Origin: Coprinellus micaceus
Lineage: Eukaryota > Basidiomycota > Agaricomycetes > Agaricales > Psathyrellaceae
Length of the DNA stretch: 64,000 nt
Assembly: GCA_951394405.1 (NCBI GenBank)
Contig: OX596336.1
Coordinates: 1,364,001 to 1,428,000 of the forward strand
Direction of reading: 5' to 3'
This document shows, in pieces, positions 56,709-64,000 of this stretch. The notes beneath the pieces are model-generated. The model was not told the origin of the DNA. It did no database searches and worked only from the letters and a program-made list of their open reading frames with translations. A program made the position numbers and the translations under genes. Each line of letters starts with the position of its first letter. Position 1 is the first letter of the stretch.

Positions 56709-59700
56709 ATGGACTACACATTTAAGCGCCCGCCGACTCAGGGGCTTGGCGGATTTATCGGAGCCGTGGGAACGCGGCCAGACAGCAAAGACGAATGGGC
56801 CAGTCGAACAGCTCTTGGCTTTCAACAGCTACTTACGAACGAGTCTACAGACACAACGTCGTTCCTTCAGAGCGCTCACCATTTCACTGTCACCAAACTC
56901 AATATCAACTCTAGCACTCAGATCCTCCAGGAGAGCGCACATACGCAAAACCCCCGTGACAGTGAGCAGGCTCATTATAATCCTGGAATTTGTGCAACTA
57001 ATATCGGCTCTATTGAGCAGTCCTGTATAACCACAGTGTTCCTGGCGCTGTCCACGATTCATCTGAGCGATGCGATGCCCCGAAGTGTCAACCAGAGACA
57101 AGGAGAGCGGTGCAGGAAGAAATCGTTAGCTGGATTACCAATGGCGATGACGATGCGCAGCCTAGCAAGATACTTTGGCTTACGGGGCCGGCAGGGTCAG
57201 GGAAGACTGCAATCGCGGGATCCATCGCCGAAATCTGCGAGCAAAGGGATCTCTTAGCTGCGAGCTTCTTCTTCTCCCCGTTCGCGGGGTCCCCAGGTCG
57301 GCGGTCTAAACGAGGTGTGGTGGCAACTCTTGCCCACCAGTTGGCCCAGATCGATGGTTACGGACCTCTACGGGAGGAAGTGCTGGCTGCGATTGAACGC
57401 CACCCCGCCATATTCGACAAACGCTTAAAAAGTCAGTTGGAAGCCATTGTGTTGCGACCATTGCGCAAGGCGGGCAAGTTGCATGGCCAACTCCTGGCGT
57501 CCTCGAGGGTTGTCATCGTCGACGGGTTGGATGAGATTTAAACGGAAAAGTCTCAGGACCTCGGTCTTGATAGCCTTCGACAGGCCAACGAGGAGGACCA
57601 GATCGAAGTTCTCACCGTATTACTGCATGCAGCCAACGACCCCACTTTCCCCTTCCGCATCATCATTTCAAGCCGCCCTGAGCGTGTCATTCGAGACTTC
57701 TTTGCGGGCGAAGCAAAATCCATATCGAGAGAACTCTTCCTGGATGAAAAGTACAGTCCGGATCCCGACATCGCCCTCTTCCTCCAGGCCAACTTACCGA
57801 AATTCGACGGCGCTATGCCCTTCCGCCTTCATGGCCAGGTAATGGTGTGGTCAGCACCCTCGTGCATAATGCATCAGAGCAGTTTATTTATGCAGCCACC
57901 ATCGTCCGCTTTCTCCGTAGTGGGACTATCCCTCCCCAAGTACGGATGGGTTTCATAAGCACCTTACGGTGTGACGATAAGGACGCCGACCCGTTCGCAC
58001 CTCTGGACGCCCTATATCATCACATCCTCAGTTCGAGTCCTCGACCTCTCTTGGCCATACAATGGATATCCATTGTCTCTTCAAGGCTCAGTGACTCGAG
58101 TGCACTGTTCACGAATCAGCTGCTTCAGGAGTACCCAGGACAAGGAGATTGTTTATTAGAAAATTTGGCGTCGTTGGTATGGCTACCCTCTTCAGGCAGC
58201 CAAGAGCCGCTGTACAAACTGTATCATAAGTCATTGCTGGACTTTCTTGGCGACCCACGCAGGTGTGGTGCGGACTTTCACCAAGCTTACCAGAGCGCTG
58301 TGAAGCAACTACTCTTCCCACGCTGCACGCATGTCTTCCAGAGTAAGCACCTTGTCCTCTGTTCTGCTTGCTCAAATGCCAACGAACCTTACAGAACAAG
58401 CACCCATCGCACCTCTCAATGGAGAAACGGAGTTGGCACGCTTCCAAGATCACTTCATAGCCAACCTCTTTAGAGTGTGCGGCGTTGATTACATAGAATG
58501 GGAAAGGCCGAGAAGTACCACCTCTCCTGCGGTACCTTCTCTGTGGTCGATGCACACCACCGTTCTCAACTTTGCCATTCGCTTCCCGACAAGACAAATC
58601 GTCCTCTCCCGGCAGGTGTCTACACTCTTTCAGTTCTTCCATCAAGAAGCGAGTGGAAATGCGTACCACACCTTCGAGCGGCCCATTACTCACACGAGTT
58701 CACCGTGACCGGTATGCAGTGCCATCAAAGGGATACCCCTGGATGCTGCACCTCAATCTGTAAATATTGGCGATCTCGTATTCTCCAATCTTGTCAGGCT
58801 CTTGGTTGGGACATTCCTTCTGCGTCACATTTGCTTCGCGAACTGATATACGAGGGCTGGCTTCACCGCCGTGGTTCTGGGGCATTCCCTGGTCCAAGGA
58901 ATCGGGTCGACATGTTTACTGGAAACTTTTCACCTCCTGAAATCCCGCTTTCGCCCCCATTTCACCCAGTCATGGCTCACTTCATAGCCCCGCGGCAAGC
59001 TCTCGCTCCTCCTTGGTCACCCGTCGAGATAGTATCTCCAGCCTTGGGGAGCGCCTGCGATAGCAACCATGAAGCTTTGCTCAAGCTCGTCAACGTAATA
59101 TACTCGTCGCTGTCCGAAGACTGGCATCGCCAATTTAACCTGGATCTTGCCCGGGATGTGATGGTGCAACAGGTCTTCCGTGGTCACGTTGACAGGATCT
59201 GTTGCAAGTTCATCATGGGTTGCAAGCTGTCCGAGGTGGATGCAGATGATGTTGAAGAGACATTATGCCAACCAGAGCAAGCATCTTCACCTACGCCAGC
59301 TGTCCAGAACCCGCCGCCGCCGGAAGGGGCAAAATACTCCGTGGGACCTTCGACGCATCCAGAAACGATTCATCGTGCGTCGGGCCCCTCAAGACTCTCT
59401 CAGCAGTCCTGGCCTTCACACCCACAACGAGTACTCGAGCCCGCACCAACGCGGCCTCAGATGCTAGGCCACCATTCAACATCAACGTCAGGCGCTGACC
59501 AATACGGCCACGTCTCCTTGAAATCTGTACACCCAGACCTGAAGGGTTTGGAAGACCGGGAGATGGAGGAAGTCCGAATGGGGCCAGGTAAGTGCTTTTC
59601 TTCAACACTCAACCGATTCACCACAAGAACTAGCGATCGAAATGGGACGTCGCCAGAGTACGCGGAGGCGCAAGCAAGCCGAAATGGGGCCTACCTTGGT

Positions 59701-59893
59701 TGCTGGTGGGAGACGCTCTCCGGAAGGTCGCAAGTAAGTTGTTTGACCATCTCTTTGTAAAACAAACGCTGATTACGTGGACAATAGGGCGAATTGGTCC
59801 TTCGCACTTACCAACAGCATGCAAGATCCCACCCTTCACGACGAACAAGATAATATTGACGAACCTCCTCGAAAAAGGGCTAAGCGCAAGTAG
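56709..59893 (+). pseudogene. NACHT-domain NTPase (fungal NLR-like), copy 2, nonsense plus frameshift
   Basis: Paralogue of the 3244-5510 gene with the same exon plan. Exon 1 contains AHHFTVTKLNINSS. Intron 56962-57020 leads to DSSERCDAPKC, Walker A GPAGSGKT (about 57189) and Walker B VVIVDGLDEI. Immediately after Walker B the in-frame codon at about 57539 is TAA, while homology resumes in the same frame (FPFRIIISSRPER). Near 57794 one base appears missing, since RRRYALPPSW and LVHNASEQFIYAATIVRF lie in another frame. Intron 58343-58394 is conserved. The next junction (about 58660-58719) does not keep frame with a GT-AG pair. The last part has CKYWRSRILQSCQALGW, the IYSSLSEDWHRQFN helix, and an added tail of about 180 residues ending PPRKRAKRK with a nuclear-localisation look. 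Copy 1 lacks this tail. Probably not functional as a full-length protein. The start is uncertain (ATG 56709 chosen). Confidence 0.75.
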
Positions 59894-60041
59894 CGAATCC
59901 TGGTAGTCCGGTAGCTCCCTCGCTACTCCATGCCGCAGAGAGCGTGTAGAGATCCACAGCCGCGCAACACAGACGAAGCTGCCTCATATCGCACAATTCA
60001 ATGTGTTTCAGCTTCAACTACCACAGGTACATGGAAAGGTA

Positions 60042-61786
60042 TCATTGAGAGCCCGCCACTCCGGAGTCTGTCAACCGGTTCGAAGATGTTGGGGGCAGCA
60101 AGGGATGTTCACCCATGGGTCCGCCGTCTGCATCGTAGTCTTTAGTTGCTGAGCAGTTGGGCACCGTCGTCGCACGAGCCGGTCCAGGCTGGATAGGGTT
60201 GCATCCAGGAAGCTCGGGAAGGACTACGGGTCGTGAGGATCGCGAGTCACTGGAAGCGGCTGGGTACAACCCAGAGGAGATTTGCTTACCGCCATCAACT
60301 GGCTCCCTGACACGGTTCTTCTGTGTGCACTTGTTGATGTCCTCGATGGATTGGGTTTTCAGAGTAGGACAGGGTGCTGCGAGGTCTGGGTCACGGCATT
60401 GATCCATAGCGCGCTGAAGTGAGTCGCCTTCCCATCCGAAAACATAGTCCGCGTGCTGCCCAAAACCGGTTCTTCGGAAGGAGTACGGTAAGGAGGTCAC
60501 CTCTCTCGTTCGCGTGGTACCAGATGTAAAGAACTCACGGATCACCCATGCTGTAGAGGAAAGGTTGGAGTTCCCCAACTGGCCACAATGCATTGAACTT
60601 GGTCGTGTCCCAGATGGTCTCGATGAAGAGTGTAGGGACTACGACGGGGTGCGAGGAAGGGCACTCGCCGCTGGATGGGTACTTCATATGACTCTGCAGC
60701 ACATTATGCATGTCGTCAGTACGCGGGGGACAAGCCACTTTACCTTGTGGTTCGGTGTGTCCAGATTGACCCCATCCCAGCATCTACCCAACCGATACCA
60801 GTTGCTCTATGTTTCTTCTGGGAGTAACTTGGGACTCACGAGGGAAAGATGATTTGCGCGCGAATACCCCCCTCACATGGCTTAGCAGGGAGGTCCCGCG
60901 AGTCGGTCCCCGGAGCGCCGGTCACACCCCCGTTAGTACCTCCGGGACCTAAACACCTGAAGTTCAGGTTGTTGGCCTCGGGGCTAGATTCGTTGAAGGA
61001 TCGTATCATGGGATCTCCAACGATCATTCGGAAGCCCTGTGCTCGGGTATTGTTGGCTGGTACGCGATATCTATGGATATTCCAGCCTACCTTCTTGAAC
61101 GAAGTGACAGTCTTGGTGCCGTTGTTTGGTTGTATATAATATACGGTCATGCCTCCGTTGGCGGGCCCAAGCTTGAGCTGTTCTTTAGGGCTCTGAGGAA
61201 CCTACAGAGTTCTCTGGTGAGGTCCTGAAATGTCCAAATATTTTTGAAATTGACTCGCCCTCTGAAATGTACCGTTCTGGTGTCTGAAGTAGAGCACGGC
61301 GGTCCAGTAGTTGGAAAAGTCTTCGCTGAACGTGCAAGTAGTGCAGGTGGAGATCTCAGGCAGATCGTTCTTTGGATTCATTCCAATGTCGAAACTAATA
61401 TATATAAAGGTCAGCTAAGTGATCGGTCTCGTGTCAGAGAGGCGACGTCTTACGCGTTCTAGGGGTAGGGGGAAATTGCAATCTCCATTATAGGGTATCA
61501 CTTAGACCTGTGACTTGAGGATCACATACCCCGCCAACGATCTGGGCCTCTTCAGCGAAAGTTCGTGCATCTAGGGACACGGCGCTTACCTGGTGCAAAT
61601 GGGGAGAGACTATTCCCGGGGTGACGAGCCTATAAGGGAAGGAAAGAGTGAGGTGATGTTGGGGGTGGGGACCTAATAGACGAACGGGTCGAAGCGCTCG
61701 ATAACGAGCTGCGAGCATGCGAATCGGAGGAGTGCGTTGGCCTGAGCCGCTGCTGCAATTAATTCGAGAGCTAGAAGCGGCCGCAT
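60042..61786 (-). CDS. DUF1996 secreted protein
   Basis: Extracellular or wall-associated fungal protein of unknown activity. Start at ATG 61784-61786 with signal peptide MRPLLALELIAAAAQANA, then LLRFACSQLVIERFDP. An intron GTTCGT...TATAG leads to LVTPGIVSPHLHQ, and short exons give IVGG and FDIGMNPKNDLPE. They continue with STCTTCTFSEDFSNYWTAV and LYFRHQNGTF, all signatures of the DUF1996 family. The continuation MTVYYIQPNNGTK is followed by GFRMIVGDP. It then reads NLNFRCLGPGG, CWDGVNLDTPNHK, CPSSHPVVVPTLFIETIWD, FGQHADYVFGWEGDSLQRA and CPTLKTQSIEDINKCTQKN. It ends with a Pro/Ser-rich tail (stop at 60042). At least seven introns. The frame appears intact throughout. Confidence 0.85.
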
Positions 61787-62572
61787 ACTGAATCCTTGCA
61801 GGGACGGGATCTTCAAATGCTACGCCGGGCGGTCTGGGCTTATATGTGCTCATGGAAGACTGCCCACCGAAGACCGAAGAAGTCCCAGGGAAAGCGGCTC
61901 GACCCAAGAAGTCGGCTCCTGTGCGCCGGGACGTGCACGGAATAACCCATGGTAGTCACCTATACATAGGTCGAAGGGAAGGTGGGTGAGCCGACCTGGG
62001 CGATTGGAGGATCCTCTGTGCCATCTATGGTGCACTCCTGTTGAATGCGTGAAAACCATTTAGCCACCCCTCGAGCCAATGGGAAACGGAAGACGTACTT
62101 TACGATAGAAGAATCTGCTCCACAATACCGCTGCTTCGTTGTCCCACAGTTGTTGGAAGAAACGGACGGGGCAATGAAGATCGCTAAGCGATAGCGATGG
62201 AAGCCGGTCCGAGGAAGGGTTTTCTTGTTCACAGGTTTGGTAGCGACGGGGGAGCTATCCGCGAGCGCCCCTGGCGTCGAGATACTAAATTCTAGCAGTG
62301 TGTGCGCGCTTCATGACGTTCGTATCAATTAAGCGCCCAAGATAGGGGCATGAGCGAAATTCTCACGCCTGAATCTACAGCCAGAACCAAGCCTTCAGCG
62401 GTTTGAGGGCAAACCTCCCTTCCTCTGGACGATTACGGAGATCGTAGCCTTAAACGACATACAAGCAAGCTGAAGAGCCGAAGCAAATAAATAGAGGAAA
62501 GGACGGTCTCGATAGATAAAGTAAAGCGCAAGTATTTTCGCCGAAGGTGGGGTAAACCAACCTCCATCACAC
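61787..62572. other. Intergenic; second copy of the TTAAGCGCCC motif
   Basis: No gene recognised between the DUF1996 and saccharopine-dehydrogenase-like genes. CAATTAAGCGCCCAAGATAGG lies at about 62326-62346, nearly identical to 3082-3100. Confidence 0.45.
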
Positions 62573-64000
62573 CTAGACGTCCTTCCTAGCCTCCAACGCA
62601 CCGTTCACCCTCTCTTTACCCTCGGTAACGTAGCTAGCAAACGTGAACTTCGCCGTCTCGCACAGACGCGTAATAAGATCCTCCCCAAACGCCGTCATCG
62701 GCGTCAACACCCCTCCTTGTCGTGCAAATTCGGTAGGGCGGAAGACGTCTGCGAGCTCGGAAGTGGGAGTTGCTTTGTGGGCATGGGGGGAAAGGAGGAG
62801 CGAGAGAGCGCATTCGGAAATCATGACTGAGAGAAGAGGAACGGATGAGCCGGACGGGCAAGTAACAGAACATGATTAAATACGCACTGCACGTCGATGC
62901 ATATCCGGGGTCACCCTGGCCGGTCATGATTGTGGTGACGTTGATAGGTGGTGTTGAGTCGGAGGTCGTGACGTTTGTGATCGTGAACGAGCCCTTCTTC
63001 CTTTGCCTACAGGTAATTAGCCTACAGCCTTGAGGGGCCCAGGGTGTACGTACTCTTCAGAGGGACCTTCGCCGGACTGAGGCAGCATCTTCTTGACCAA
63101 CCAGCGGACCTGAGAGAGCATAAAGAACACCTCAAGGTGATATGGAGGAAGAACGTACCGGGGAGAAGAGAGATACCATCGCGATTCCGAGGAAAATGCA
63201 CGTAGAGGTGAACATCGCAGTGAGCTTGGAGGGCTGCTCCATGAATTCGTCGTACATAAAGTTGGATCCGTAACGCATCTGGTCAATTTGGGCCTTTCTG
63301 TCGGCCGTGGAGATGGCTGAACCGTGAACTTCCTTCCCCAATGCTTCGAGCAGCCCGAACGTCCGCTGCACGACCCACACGTTCGCAGTACGCATGAACC
63401 AGAAGCAGCCCACGATCAGCTCTAAGCTCGGGACAGCCAGCTCGTAGACCAACTTCGGTGGCTGCTGCTTACCACCTTCCACTGTTCGGGGTTAGACACG
63501 TTCATAAAGTGTATTGAAGCACGCACCAGGACTTAGAGAGTACGGGGTGAGGGCTGCGCGCCGAACCTCCTTGGGAGTGTCTTCGAGCATTGCCATACCA
63601 GAGGCGGCGGTGCCCCCAGAAAATCCTCCTTTAGGTCTCTGTGCGCTTATTGAACTTCGGATGCCGATGAACTGCTCCCCTGGCCGTTTGAGCGACGCGT
63701 AGGACTTCAGGGTCTTGTTGGCGAGCCAAGCGACGATGTCGGATGGCACAGAATCGTATCCACAAGCCGGGACAATGATAGTGCGATTTCGGGACGCGGC
63801 GAAGTCGTACCTGCAAGGACTTAGCACCTGGGGGAGGATTAACTGAGTCTGAGAACGCACTGAAGGATAATCTGCCGCATCCAAGTCGACTCTCCACATA
63901 GGTCGACGTAGTGGACCTGATTCCGTACACAAGCGCTGAATTCGCGTCAATAATTTCCCCTTCCAAGACCTGGGGTGCACGCACTCGACAACGGGGGTCC
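62573..64000 (-). CDS. Saccharopine-dehydrogenase-like oxidoreductase (partial, 5' end off the right edge)
   Basis: Membrane-associated Rossmann-fold oxidoreductase of the SCCPDH / trans-acting enoyl-reductase group, not the lysine-pathway enzyme itself. From the right edge: TPVVE, then HYVDLCGESTWMRQIILQ, an intron near 63806-63860, and YDFAASRNRTIIVPACGYDSVPSDIVAWLA (given as two parts: YDFAASRNRTIIVPACGYD and SVPSDIVAWLA). Next come KGGFSGGTAASGMAMLED and later RKAQIDQMRYGSNFMYDEF. The hydrophobic stretch IFLGIAMVSLFSPVR, typical of the family near the C-terminus, precedes MISECALSLLLSP and GGVLTPMTAFGEDLITRL. The stop is at 62573. The NAD(P)-binding N-terminus is outside the window. At least five introns. 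All visible parts are intact. Confidence 0.85.

Noticed and set aside
58498..59760. 420-codon frame as an independent gene
   Set aside because: Its first 70 codons overlap, in another frame, text homologous to the NACHT paralogue. The true homologous part starts at about 58720, and the end is interrupted by introns leading to 59893.

Overview
This is nuclear DNA of a filamentous basidiomycete, most likely an agaricomycete. Nearly every gene is cut by GT-AG introns of about 40-75 bases (two are GC-AG). The families present also fit: a multi-helix membrane protein family typical of mushrooms, BTB proteins with long disordered tails, a DUF1996 secreted protein, a SnoaL-like secreted protein and fungal NACHT NTPases. 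No rRNA, tRNA or CRISPR array was recognised. Exon borders below were read by eye from splice motifs and frame continuity, without transcripts.

Left part (1-9.6 kb): a peroxisomal-type carrier (partial, minus) and a 3-hydroxyacyl-CoA dehydrogenase (plus) share a 299-bp divergent promoter. A NACHT gene follows with a frame break near 4431, then a membrane protein gene (minus). Next comes a 441-bp element with 32-bp terminal inverted repeats and TA target duplications (8281-8721), then a small secreted SnoaL-like gene.

9.6-18.2 kb: a decayed copy of the 3' end of the resident subtilisin gene, a small unknown gene, and two tandem units that resemble degenerate PD-(D/E)XK nuclease-like proteins separated by an in-frame stop. 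The complete S8 subtilase (vacuolar proteinase B/proteinase K type) and a DUF7053/SRPBCC-like gene end this part. About 7.4 kb (18.2-25.6 kb) is gene-poor.

25.6-51.8 kb is a dense block of conserved genes: SulP sulfate permease with STAS domain, microbial-type PARG, RIT1 (initiator-tRNA ribosyl-phosphate transferase), glucosidase II alpha, a possible Sld7-like protein, a very long disordered BTB protein, an LYR protein, several disordered or coiled-coil proteins, and a compact second BTB gene. Three tight divergent pairs (carrier/dehydrogenase, PARG/RIT1, glucosidase II/Sld7-like) suggest shared promoters.

51.8-64 kb: a Zn2Cys6 transcription factor, a second NACHT copy with a nonsense codon, a frameshift and a long NLS-tipped tail, a DUF1996 secreted protein, and a partial saccharopine-dehydrogenase-like gene running off the right edge. 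The most interesting biology is the pair of NACHT paralogues, same orientation and about 54 kb apart, each broken differently but sharing gene structure, an N-terminal motif and a Cys-rich C-terminal module; and the tandem nuclease-like units whose active-site lysine is replaced by glycine in both.
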